64,000 nucleotides of DNA from Spongilla lacustris (lineage: Eukaryota; Porifera; Demospongiae; Spongillida; Spongillidae). Under the pieces are notes generated by a model. That model saw nothing but the letters and a program-made list of their open reading frames with translations. It was not told the DNA's origin and ran no database searches. The position numbers and the translations under genes are program-made. Where the stretch lies: the NCBI GenBank assembly GCA_949361645.1, contig OX442430.1, forward strand, positions 8,133,542 through 8,197,541, given 5' to 3'. Below are positions 23,890 through 34,860 of this stretch, piece by piece. How positions within the stretch are numbered: position 1 is the stretch's first letter; every line of letters begins with the position of its first letter.

Positions 23890-24451
23890 TCACTATTATG
23901 GCTCCCTAGGGGGAGGTGCCAATGCTGTCCCCTATTGTGGCTCCCCAGGGGGAGGTGCCAATGCTGTCCCCTATTGTGGCTCCCTAGGGGGAGGTGCTAA
24001 TGAGATCAGCGAGCTGCACAGCCACATCGCAAAGCTGACGCAGCAGTGCAGTAGTTTACGAACAGAAGTTGAATAGTATGCATAGTGTTGACATCATATG
24101 GGGACATGATATGTGGACATCGTATGGGGATAGGAAAAAAGTAAAACTTAAAGAAAAGGATACAACACCATCATGATGTACGACTTGTACAACAAATAAG
24201 TGGGATTGAATAAACCATTAAAAGTATTCCCAAGTGGTGGTAACGATAATGTATTACATGTAATGATTAGTGCTTTGTGCACATCTGTGCTGCAGGCCGC
24301 TCTTGAGACCTGTGAGCAGCAGTGGGCGAAGAAGCTCAGAGCTTTGGAACTGAGTATGATGAAAAGGTTGGAGGATGAAGAGATCAGCGAGCTGCACAGC
24401 CAAATCGCAAAGCTGACACAGCAGTGCAGTAGTTTACGAACAGAAGTTGAA
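23890..24451 (+). pseudogene. Coiled-coil exon, copies B (truncated) and C
   Basis: Three 31-38-bp units (ccctattgtggctcccta...gggggaggtgcc) at 23891-24001 run straight into a truncated exon copy (EISELHSHIAKLTQQCSSLR) at 24003-24075. A full copy follows at 24295-24451 and differs from copy A at 16604-16760 by very few bases. Confidence 0.55.
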
Positions 24452-24617
24452 TAGTATGCATCATATGGGGACATGATATGATATGGGGACATCTTCTACA
24501 TGGTATTGGTAGTACAAGAAAGCTATGGCAGTAAATGTGTAGAAATACTAAAGTTATGGATGTGGTCTAATTTCATTACATGTAATGATTAGTGCTTTGT
24601 GCACATCTGTGCTGCAG

Positions 24618-24885
24618 GCTCTTGAACTATTGGAGCCGCAGTGGCTGAAGAAGTTCAAAGATTTGAAACTCAGCGTGATGAAAAGGTTGGAGGATGGGGA
24701 AGAGAACCTCAAAAAGAAGCATGAGCTCCAGCGTGAGTAGACACGCCCATCACTACTATCCATATTGCTCCATCTCTTATGTGCAGTTAAGAAAAAGGAT
24801 GAGGAGATCTCTGGCCTCAAAAGGGACATGGAGAAGCTCACAAAGCAGTGCAGCAATGTGACATTCGATCTGGAATTGTATGGAC
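24618..24885 (+). pseudogene. Diverged coiled-coil exons leading into the satellite
   Basis: Two exons: about 24618-24735 (LEPQWLKKFKDLKLSVMKRL, ending KKKHELQ) and about 24785-24880 (KKDEEISGLKRDMEKLTKQC). The second runs without a break into the 13-bp array. Confidence 0.5.
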
Positions 24886-26155
24886 ACCATATGTGGACAT
24901 CATATGTGGACATCATATGTGGACATCATATGTGGACATCATATGTGGACATGATATGTGGACATGATATGTGGACATCATATGTGGACATCATATGTGG
25001 ACATCATATGTGGACATGATATGTGGACATGATATGTGGACATGATATGTGGACATCATATGGGGACATCATATGGGGACATCATATGGGGACATCATAT
25101 GTGGACATCATATGTGGACATCATATGTGGACATGATATGTGGACATCATATGTGGACATCATATGTGGACATCATATGTGGACATCATATGTGGACATC
25201 ATATGGGGACATCATATGTGGACATCATATGGGGACATCATATGGGGACATTATATGTGGACATCATATGGGGACATCATATGGGGACATCATATGGGGA
25301 CATCATATGGGGACATCATATGGGGACATCATATGGGGACATCATATGTGGACATCATATGGGGACATCATATGTGGACATCATATGGGGACATCATATG
25401 GGGGACATCATATGGGGACATCATATGTGGACATCATATGGGGACATCATATGGGGACATCATATGGGGACATCATATGTGGACATCATGTGGGGACATC
25501 ATATGGGGACATCATATGGGGACATCATATGTGGACATCATGTGGGGACATCATATGGGGACATCATATGGGGACATCATATGGGGACATCATATGTGGA
25601 CATCATATGGGGACATCATATGGGGACATCATATGTGGACATCATATGTGGACATCATATGGGGACATGATATGGGGACATCATATGGGGACATCATATG
25701 GGGACATCATATGTGGACATCATATGGGGACATCATATGGGGACATCATATGGGGACATCATATGGGGACATCATATGTGGACATCATATGGGGACATCA
25801 TATGGGGACATCATATGGGGACATCATATGGGGACATCATATGGGGACATCATATGTGGACATCATATGTGGACATCATATGGGGACATGATATGGGGAC
25901 ATCATATGGGGACATCATATGGGGACATCATATGTGGACATCATATGGGGACATCATATGGGGACATCATATGGGGACATCATATGGGGACATCATATGT
26001 GGACATCATATGGGGACATCATATGGGGACATCATATGGGGACATCATATGGGGACATCATATGGGGACATCATATGTGGGCATCATATGTGGACATCAT
26101 ATGGGGACATCATATGTGGACATCATATGTGGACATCATATGGGGACACATTACA
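24886..26155. repeat. 13-bp satellite array, about 97 units
   Basis: Units of the form acatcatatgtgg or acatcatatgggg, with occasional acatgatatg variants, for nearly 1.27 kb. Each unit carries the catatg palindrome. Because 13 is not a multiple of three, three units form a 39-bp codon-phase period. All three plus frames stay open over long distances, which explains the giant WTSYGDIIWGHHM-type frames. Short seeds of the same unit occur at 16545-16580, 17360-17412, 24090-24122 and 24465-24495. Confidence 0.95.
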
Positions 26156-26435
26156 TATGGTATTGATTTTCCTGTACAAAGAAAATATGGCAGTAAATGT
26201 GTATGTGGTTATATATTTTAATGTGGAGAGCTTGTTTTTATCAGATGACTTTTATTTTGCTTACATCCATAAAAATACTAGCTGTAGTGTATGGTGAGGG
26301 TATTTTGAAGTATGAAGAGTATTCTCTCATTATACAGTCCTTGTCCTGCGCAAGGAAAATTGGCAGAAGGAGACCTAGGTCCACGAGCTGCTGCCCCTCA
26401 GGGATGTGGTGAAACAATTTTAAAAGGTATTTCTG

Positions 26436-26552
26436 TATTTGCTCCAGGAAGGGCAAGCAGCTCTCGGATCCTGCTGTGCTTTTACGTGCACTTCTCACGC
26501 AGAAGGATAGCAGGATCAAGGAGCTGCTTGCCCCTCCTGGAGCAAATAAACA
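26436..26552. repeat. Foldback segment
   Basis: tttgctccaggaagggcaag at about 26440 is the inverse of cttgcccctcctggagcaaa near 26527-26547, with extended pairing through gcagctc...gatcctgct. It forms an imperfect hairpin with about 45-bp arms and a spacer near 30 bp. Confidence 0.65.
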
Positions 26553-27694
26553 ACACGAAGAAGGTATTTCTGTATGTCTCATGCATAGGTGTGGTTTGCA
26601 ATTAGGGTGTGTGGCTTGCAGGGCGTGGTGATGTACTGCACACCTACACAGGATGCAGCTGACACAGAGGCTCTCCTGGAGAAGGGTTTGTCACTGCCAT
26701 CACTCCCATTCTCCTGCAGCTGTGCACTCCAGAGTCCTTCCATCTGGAGCCAGCCATGGTGAGTGTCGGAGAGGTTTGGGGAGAGATATAGAGTTTATGA
26801 ATTCATGGTGCTTAGTGATCATCTTATCCTATTGACTTTGTATCTTGTACACCTTGATATGTCTGACACTGCTGTGGTGAGGAAGGTGGGGAAGGACAAG
26901 GTGAGGGCCTCACATGCACACCACACTACAACACACCACTTCTCTAAAACGAAGGATTATTAGCACCAAGATGTAGATGAATGCAGGCCTCACTTCCTGA
27001 TCAACTCCCCTCCTCCCCAACCGTCTGCCCCTCCCCTGTCTCATCCCCAGACCCACATATGGCAGCAGCGATTGATTACATCACTGGTGCACAAAAAGTG
27101 GGTCTGGTCAGAGATGATATGTAGAGGGAGGAAACGAATCGTGTGCTTTAATTAAATTATCAATCAACTACATGACAATTGTGCTGACGCTAAATACAAA
27201 ATGCATAACTGCATTCCATAACTTCACCAGACTGCATATTGCGATTGCGAATGCATATCAGGCTGGGGACGAGACCACCCCTCCCCCCACCATGATCTAA
27301 ATCACTCAACACTCCCCCCTTCAACACCCCACCCCTCCTCACATGTCCTCTTCTAGGTCCATTCCCTCCATCATCCAAGGGGAGGGGTGCAGTTACTTGG
27401 GGGTAATATGAATATGTATTGCTACTTTCAGTTGCCAGTAACATGTTTAAGATTAGTGTCATACCATGTAGCCATTGCAACATGTGCTTGTGAGGGGGGG
27501 GGGAGGGGGGGTAAGGGAGATGTGCATACTCGTGGTGAAAATATGGTGGGGCAGTTTACTTGGGCAATATGGTGCTGTGAGTAGCATGTTTAGGATTTGT
27601 GTCCTACCATGTAACTAACAAGAGGTAGATAGTCTAGCCTCTTCCTGGTACCACGGATATGTTAATTAATCGCGGCCATGGTTACATGTAGCTC

Positions 27695-28664
27695 CAGCCC
27701 CTGTTCAGGGAAATGGCTGCCCAAAGGCACAAACAGGTTAGTGAGTTGGAATATTTAGTGGAGATGTGGCCTCACTATCCCTGGCCTATCTCTCTGCAGG
27801 TGCACATCCCCCCAACCCCACCACCATCACCTCCTCGACCTCAACAGCCACCAACCACACCCCAAGAGGCAGGGGAGGGAGAGGAGGTATGTACCTAGCC
27901 GCTGACAATTGGTACACAGGCCTGAGGGGAGGGGAAGGGAAGGCGAGCGTTTGTGCTGTGGTGGGGGTGTTGTAGAGGGCAAGAGTTACGCCAGTGGTAG
28001 GGGAGGGGTCAGTACTTCTGGGTCAGTCCACCCAAGGCTGGTTATTGATTTCATAGATGAAGCGGTTATTAGTGGCACAAGAGAACACCATTGCTGCACT
28101 GCAGGCACAGTTGGATGAGCTAAGGGGAGAGCTGGAGGCAGAGGTCAATGTAAGTGCACCATTTTATCAATGTCTTTCCTCTTATGTGTACATATACCTC
28201 CCCCTCACCTCCCCCTCCCCTCCCCCTTACCTTCCCCTCCCACTCCTCTCCAGTTAAAGACCAATGTGCAGACAAGGCTCAAGGCCACAGAAACTGAACT
28301 GAAGCACGCCCATGAAGCCATAGAAGAGGAGCAGGAGGACAAGGCGGAGCTCCAGAAGCTGGGGGTTTAACATGAACCTTTTACTAATAAATGTTTGAAG
28401 CAGTTTTAACCCTTCCCCTGTCAGGCACATGCTTCAGAGTAAGCTAAAGGAAGTAGAGGAGGCGTTGGCTGTGAAGGTATGACTGGAACTCCCCCCCCCC
28501 CCCCCCCCCCCCACTGTTACTAATGTTGGTGGATGGGCAATATGTACTGGTATACGGATGGGGTGAAGTATTAGCACAGTCGTTGCTTATGATCCTCATG
28601 TAATCCTCGTGTGATCCTCATGTGACCCACAGGAGCGTAGCAATGCTATTGCACTGCAGAAGAA
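27695..28664 (+). pseudogene. Coiled-coil/myosin-tail-like exons (plus arm, 5' part)
   Basis: Exons with good splice sites: about 27695-27735 (FREMAAQRHKQ), 27801-27890 (proline-rich), 28056-28148 (MKRLLVAQENTIAALQAQLD) and about 28254-28363 (LKATETELKHAHEAIEEEQE, truncated). The series continues with about 28430-28475 (KLKEVEEALAVK) and 28633-28664 (ERSNAIALQKK, cut by the MetE insert). From 28250 onward this is the inverse of 20180-20790. Here the AELQKL exon has lost its 3' part and runs into a stop. Confidence 0.6.
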
Positions 28665-28966
28665 CCTTGCCTGGCTCCATGACCATCGTGGACACCGTGG
28701 CCAACCGTTTTTATGGCGAGGGCGAAGAGGGCCGCATCAAGATGGCGTTCGCCTTTGCCGAGCTGCTCAACCAAGAAGCCTTGGCCTTGCAAGCCGATGG
28801 CGTGGACATCATCCAGTTTGACAAGCCTGCCTTCAACGTCTACCTAGACCAAGCCGCTGACTGGGGCGTCAAAGCCTTGGAGCGCGCTGCGCAAGGCTTG
28901 ACCTGCACCACCGCGGTTCACATTTGCTACGGATACGGCATCGAAGCCAACAACAACTGGGTTCCA
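28665..28966 (+). pseudogene. Bacterial-type cobalamin-independent methionine synthase (MetE-like) fragment
   Basis: About 100 codons read LPGSMTIVDTVANRFYGEGE, then MAFAFAELLNQEALALQADG, VDIIQFDKPAFNVYLDQAAD and TCTTAVHICYGYGIEANNNW. This closely resembles the C-terminal catalytic region of MetE/UROD-superfamily methyltransferases of proteobacteria: the VDIIQFD-P-F motif and the HICYG zinc-ligand region are both present, with a Lys in place of the usual Glu after FD. It interrupts a host coiled-coil exon at 28664 and is out of frame with it. Its GC-rich, GCC/CTG-heavy codons differ from the surroundings. It has no start or end of its own, so it is not a working enzyme. Contamination or misassembly is unlikely to explain the second copy at 23.1-23.3 kb joined to the same host flank. 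Confidence 0.75.
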
Positions 28967-30060
28967 TGCGTCACAATGGACGGTAGTGCTATTAATAGAT
29001 GTTTCTTGAAATTGCACCAAGGAACTTGAGGTGAGGAAGTAACATACAAAGTTTGCAACCCATATGCACAGGATTGAAGGGACATCTAATTTATTTCTGA
29101 CTCTCCACATCTTATCAAGACAATGCAAAATTGCTGGAAGAGCAGAAAACTTTGGGTAAGCTTACATGTACAACTTACATCATTTTCATCTCAACTACCA
29201 TTCTATTCATTTAGTGCGATGGCAAATGCATCCTGTTGGACCATCTCACTACATTCAAGCAGAATCAGGTATTTTCAGAGGATGTTGACAAAATGCTGAT
29301 GGAGGACAAAATGCTGATGGAGGACAAAATGCTGATGGAGGCTACTCATGTTGACACCTGTCCTGAGAAAGATAAATACGTTGTGCTCTTGATTGACCAA
29401 ATGTTGATTGACCAAATGTATGTGAGAGAAGGCAACAGATCATGGAGTGGAGGTCAAGGTTCATGGCGAAGCAGATGGAACTTGAAAATGCCCGGGAAGG
29501 AGGCTCGTAACTACAGCACTGAGGTATGGCCCTTGCCCGTGCGAGGCACAGCTACATGCATCACTGTGACCTTTTGTCTTGTCTCCCCTCACTTGTACAC
29601 CCCTGCTCCTACCCTCACTTCTACACCCCTGCTCCTACCCTCTCCCTACACCATCACACTCCCTTCCCCACACCTACAGTTGTTGAATCTGAAAGGTCAG
29701 TATGATGAACTTTACGACCTCCTCGATGCTTCCGTGAAGGATAATGAATTCCTCCTAGGTGCAGTTGCCCCTCCCCGGTTGGTCACCCTTGGTAACCACC
29801 TTCCATTTTCCTTTCCCAACAGGTGAAATTGGTGACCTGGACAAGCAGTTGTCCCACCTGGAGCGGAAAACTGATTATCAAACAGCCAGGGCTGGTATGG
29901 TTCCACAAATGAGCTTGTGTGTTCTTACTTTACAACTGATCTCATCAGACGGGCTGCAGGAGGAGGTGGATAGGCTGAACCAGCAGCTGGTTTGTACTTT
30001 TAGTACACATGTAAAACCTCCCCCCCCCCAGGAACATGCACAGCCCCCCACGGCCCCCCA
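28868..30060 (+). pseudogene. Coiled-coil/myosin-tail-like exons (plus arm, 3' part)
   Basis: Inverse of 22070-23308. Pieces include YQDNAKLLEEQKTL (29118), a run of KMLMED repeats (29295), EWRSRFMAKQMELENAR (29450) and KEARNYSTEV. These are followed by LNLKGQYDELYDLLDASVKD (29690), EIGDLDKQLSHLERKTDYQ (29825) and LQEEVDRLNQQL (29950). It carries one more 18-bp KMLMED unit than the minus arm and the same +1 frameshift before KEAR. The final exon EHAQPPTAPHVSSP (30032-30075) leads into the cassette-exon gene. Confidence 0.6.
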
Positions 30061-31758
30061 TGTTTCCTCACCTGTAAGTTATGCAAGGGAAAGTGAGTGC
30101 ATGTGTGATGAGGGTGGGGAGGAGGAGGTATTGACCATGGAATGTTGTATGCCATTCCCACCTGGAGGATATGCCCAAACCCCCCTCCCCCCCCCCACCT
30201 TCTGGAAGAGAGGGGTGGCAAGGAGGTAGTGATGTGCACATCTACGTGCATAGGAAGGGGAGGGGAGGAGGGACAGTGGTATGATGTGTGATATCAGGGC
30301 AACAGGCAGAACTAGGCACCAGTGTAGCCTTGTCCCCAGGCCACTTTTGTATTAAATGGGGCGCGGTGTCCATTGGCAGGGTATTAGCTTGCATGCACTA
30401 ACCATTAAACAAATTGGTAATTGTATGTACTGTAAATAGAAAACAAAAGGTATATATAGCAGTAAAGCCTGCAGATGTACCAATATGTGCATGCAGTAAA
30501 TGAGTACTTGTTTGTATGTGTACAAACCAAGCTCACTTTTTGCTAATAGAAAAGCTAGCACCTGCTCCTCCCCAGTCCATAAGAAAAGGGGGTGGTGTGG
30601 TTAACTGTGTGATTGTGGGCTGATGCTTTAGGGTGTGGTCTTTTTCTCTGCAGAGACATGTATCGTCTAGCCACAGTGATGTCCCCCCCACAGCCTGCTG
30701 CAGCCACAGTGATGTCCCCCCCAAAGCCTGCTGCATCCCCCATGATGTCCCCCCCACAGCCTGCTGCAGCCATCAGCTGCAGCCACAGTGAGTGCCAAGA
30801 TGGGGAGGGAGGTGAGGGGAAGAGGTACAGGCATGTAGATGTGTGAGTTATGCATGGAAAGGGGAGGGGAGGAGGGACATTGGTATGGTGTGTGGTGTCA
30901 ACTTGTAATGTACACCTGCACATAATGCACCAGTATAGCCTTGGACTGGCTATTAAAACAGACCTATCAGCTGCACTGATCAGAATGAAAAATCTTACTC
31001 CATCACCACAGGCTGATGACTCCCCACCATCATCCAAGGAGGAGGAAGAAGAGGATGAAGAACAGCAACCTGTGAGTTTTGGAAGGGAAAGAACAATTTG
31101 GTGTAACAGATATGAGGTTACCAGAGTGTATGTACACTGCACAGCACTGTCACAGTACAAAGTATAACTCAATTGGGACTGAAAGTGTTATAACATGGTA
31201 CAGGGAAGGTAAGTGAACCCACATGGCATCTGCCATTACCCTCCTCCCCAGTCTATACGAGAAGGGGTGGTGAGGCTATGTGATTGTGGGCAGGGTCATG
31301 ATTTAGTACAGTACCAGGTGCTTTGTAAGCCATTCAAGGGAGGAGACATTGATCAGCTGCACTGATCATATGCCATGATAATATCTCCCCAGGTTGAAGT
31401 GCCACTCCCCCTAACATCACCGCAGGAGGTGCAGGCCCACGTGAGTTATTACAAGGGAAGGAGGGGGAAGGGACATTGATGTCATACATCTTCCTCGCAT
31501 CACTGCAGGAGGAGGAACCCTCTGCTGATAGATCTGTGAGTTGTACATGAAAGGAGGTGATGTACCAGGATGTCATACACCTTCCTTGTATCACTGCAGG
31601 TAGAGCAAGAGGGAGAGGTGGTGTGGAGGAGGGAGGTGAAGAGGAAGAGCAAGAGAGAAGACCACCCCCTGCTCATATACCTGTGAGTTATTCCATGAAA
31701 GGAGAGGGGAGGAGGGACATTGGTATCATGTGTTATGTAGTATAGCCTTGAACCCAGG

Positions 31759-31794
<36 letters not shown>

Positions 31795-34700
31795 TGATGT
31801 CCGTTGGAAAGGTCCTACCACACACACACTAGCCATTACCAAGAAACTTGTTAATTGTATACTGTTGTAATTAAATAGGGAAATCTAAGTATGGAGGGGA
31901 GGGAACAGGTACTATAGTGCTGAGAACAATATAGTGTATGGAAAGGTTTGTAGACAAAGACGTATATGATTATCAAGTTATTGGCTAGCGATTGGACATT
32001 GCCAATAGCCACCAGGCCCTATTTCATTCCCCCTGCAATTTAATATAGCATATGGCCTGGGAACTAGGCTAGCACTGGTGCTAGCAGAGATTACTCTCTC
32101 ACCCTACACAATAGTGATTCAAATGTAAATACTGCGACAAAATGTATGCCGATAGGAAAGGAAAATGGAGGCACGAAAGCAATGTACATCTGGGGGTAAT
32201 AAATCATCTGCAGAAAAAGCTTCCTCCTGACCTATCAGCTGCACTGATCATAAAATGTCAATCATTCCTTAGGAGAATGTGCCCCACCCCCAGGTGGTAG
32301 ATCAGGTGGAGGAGGAACATGTGAGTTATGCAAGGGAAAGGGGACAGTGGTATGATGTGGTGTGCACAAGTATATACACAGCACATCATGCACTAGTATA
32401 GCACAATGAGGGAAAGGTAATGGTGTCCATTGGCTAGGTCCTAGCACACATGTGATAGCCATTACCCAGAAACTTGGTAATAATCATATACTGTTGTAAT
32501 TGAATTGATGACTTTTTCTAACACTGTTTGTACGATGGCCTGGAGGAGGAAAAGCCACCAGTATCATGCACATAGTTTGTTCAACTGTATCTCGAGACCA
32601 TAACAGATGGCATTTAAATTATTGACCAGAACAATATAATGGCTAAGTGACCCTCCATCACATCATAAAGCCAAATTTCTGTTGGCGAGTTAGAACTACG
32701 TGGGCTATTGGATGTTGTAATATCGTCACAGAGAGACCCCAAAATGCATTTTATTCCATGTACAAAAAGTGTAGTATGAAGTTTAAATGAAAAGTAATTA
32801 ATATAAATATATTTGATGTAAAATTTTGATGGAAACTTATCCCAAATATCATGTATTGTATGAATTTATGTACTAAGTATACATACGTCCAAGCAAACTC
32901 ATCGCCAATGCTGGCGAATGCACAAACAGGTTTATGTATTATAGCTCTGTGCCTTTGTTTTGCTTGTTCAGATTGTTCCGAAAGTGTCAAATTAAACCTC
33001 CTCCCCATGCCTCCCACTAACCCTTGCCTGGAGTTAAATTGTATGTTAAAATCGATACACTTTATTGATCACCATGGTTACATTTTGGTTTTACAGAGGG
33101 AGGAGACTACTGCTCTCAGTGCAGCCCAGCGCAAACAGGTTAGTGTTAAAAGATGAATAAGTGGTACATGTAATGATGACCATGCACATGTGTGAACCCA
33201 CGTAAATAGCACGAACCAGCATATGAGCTGGAGAGTGTGCTTAGCCTCCTCCCCAGCCCGTCAGAGAAGAGGAGGTGTGGTTATCATCATGTGTGGTCTT
33301 TTTCTCTGCAGCTGCACCCTGCACCTACTCCCCCATCAGGCCAGCATACGCCGCTCCAGCCAGCAGCCGTGAGTGCCTAGAAGTGTGAAGAGGTGGTGAT
33401 GGCAAATAAAGTCCACACACCTTTCCTCCACTTGCTTCTGCATTTGAGTTGTCTCAAATACAAGAAGGCTTGAAGTGGCTGTTTTTTTTTTTAAGGATGA
33501 TTCCATTTTGTGCTTTGTGCTATCGTAATACATGCCAGTTGGAAAACCACTTATTGTTAAATATTACGCGCTCTTCCTGGCCGAACTGGCACATTGGAAA
33601 GACAGTATTTAATGGATGATTTGGGGCATCGTGCATGTGTGACAGGTTTCATATACACCCTGCATCACATGTATAATGAATGTTTAATTTGATTTAAAAT
33701 AATGTACTTATGCTTTGTCCAAAAACCTGTATGGCTTTGTTGCTATGGTCTTTTATCAGACTTATCAGCTGCACTGATCATAGAATATTGTATGCTGTGT
33801 TAAAATCATCCTGCCATTCCCCCAGGATGTGCCATTTGATGAGGGGTCACCCCATGACGTTGTGCCACCAGCCTCCACTGGCACCCCTGTAAGTTATTGC
33901 AAGGGAATGGGTGGACATGAAAACATACCTATCAGCTGCACTGATCAATAAATGTCAATCATCCCTTAGGAGAATGTGCCCCACCCCCAGGTGGTAGAGG
34001 GAGATCAGGTGGAGGAGGAACATGTGAGTTATGCAAGGGAAAGGGGACAGTGGTATGATGTGATGGTATATGGTGTGCACAAGTATATACACTGCACATC
34101 ATGCACTAGTATAGCACAATGAGGGAAAGGTAATGGTGTCCATTGGCTAGGTCCTAGCACACATGTGATAGCCATTACCCAGAAACTTGGTAATAATCGT
34201 ATACTGTTGTAATTAATTTTTTTTAATGCTGTAGGCCTGGGAGGAGGAAAATCCAGCATTGAGAATGTATCGTGTATATGGGAAGGCTTGTAAAGGGTTA
34301 CCAACTTTCTAGGGCATTGCTAATGGACACTAGGCCATTTTATCCTCCCATACTAATTGGACCTGGGACAAGGCTAGCACCTGTACTACTTCCTCAAGGG
34401 AAGCCAGTCATTTGAGTACCAGGGTGTGAGAGGAGAGGTGTGGGGAAGAGAGAAAGGGGAGGGGCTTCATGAGCATGAGGTCATACAATATTGTACTGCC
34501 ACTCCCCCTAGGATGAACCCCAGGAGGAGGGGGAGGAGGAGCCACTCCCAGCGGCACCACCTGCCCTGCGACCTGTGAGTTGAAGGAGGGGGAGGAGGAG
34601 GGGGAGGCTTGTGGTATTTTGGAAAATGATATCATTTTGCAATCCAACATCGGTATCGTCTCCCACTTACACAACAGAAGTTCAAGTGCCGCTACTGTAC

Positions 34701-34860
34701 TAAAGAGTACAAGTGGATGGAGTCTAAGAGGAAGCACGAGGCAGAAAAGCACCATGGGGTGATAAACCACAACTGCCCGCTGTGCCAAAAGGGGTTTTAC
34801 CTCTTGGATCGGCTGAAGAGGCACGCGAAACACTGCAGGCACTGGAAGAATGTGAGAACA
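30032..34860 (+). CDS. Acidic/proline-rich cassette-exon gene with two C-terminal C2H2 zinc fingers
   Basis: At least twelve small exons, each between an AG acceptor and a gtgagt/gtaagt donor, all starting and ending in phase 0. Examples: 30032-30075, 30655-30785 (MSPPQPAAATV repeats), 31012-31072 (DSPPSSKEEEEEDEEQQP), 31393-31440, 31509-31536, 31600-31680, 32272-32319, 33098-33140, 33312-33369, 33826-33888, 33970-34023 and 34513-34575. The last exon seen, from 34679, encodes CRYCTKEYKWMESKRKHEAE-KH (C-x2-C-x12-H-x4-H) and CPLCQKGFYLLDRLKRHAKH (C-x2-C-x12-H). The fingers suggest a nuclear, nucleic-acid-binding protein; the rest looks disordered. The protein either ends at the in-frame stop near 34903 or splices on to small phase-0 exons near 35347 and 36187. 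The gene is unrecognised and its 5' end is uncertain; it may continue the coiled-coil locus upstream. Confidence 0.55.
31759..31791. repeat. Poly-G tract (about 33 bp)
   Basis: Uninterrupted G run inside a cassette-gene intron. Other homopolymer C/G runs lie at about 20352-20370, 28491-28512, 40746-40775, 44677-44697, 45447-45468 and 54764-54784. Confidence 0.9.
32228..34215. repeat. Duplicated exon-intron unit
   Basis: Segments about 32230-32500 and 33925-34215 are near-identical: a leading ctatcagctgcactgatca, the exon coding ENVPHPQVV...QVEEEH, and about 200 bp of following intron. Related but older copies of the intron part occur near 30300-30440, 30880-30970, 31690-31870. The younger pair differs by a 6-bp insertion (Glu-Gly) in the exon. 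Confidence 0.8.

Noticed and set aside
24886..26155. CRISPR array
   Set aside because: Direct repeats are contiguous with no unique spacers, and the context is a eukaryotic genome. The same applies to the arrays at 36.3, 37.3, 48.3 and 55.5 kb.
25036..26297. Frames of up to 376 codons with WGHHMGTSYGDI repeats
   Set aside because: Artefact of the 13-bp satellite; all three plus frames are open equally, as expected without selection.
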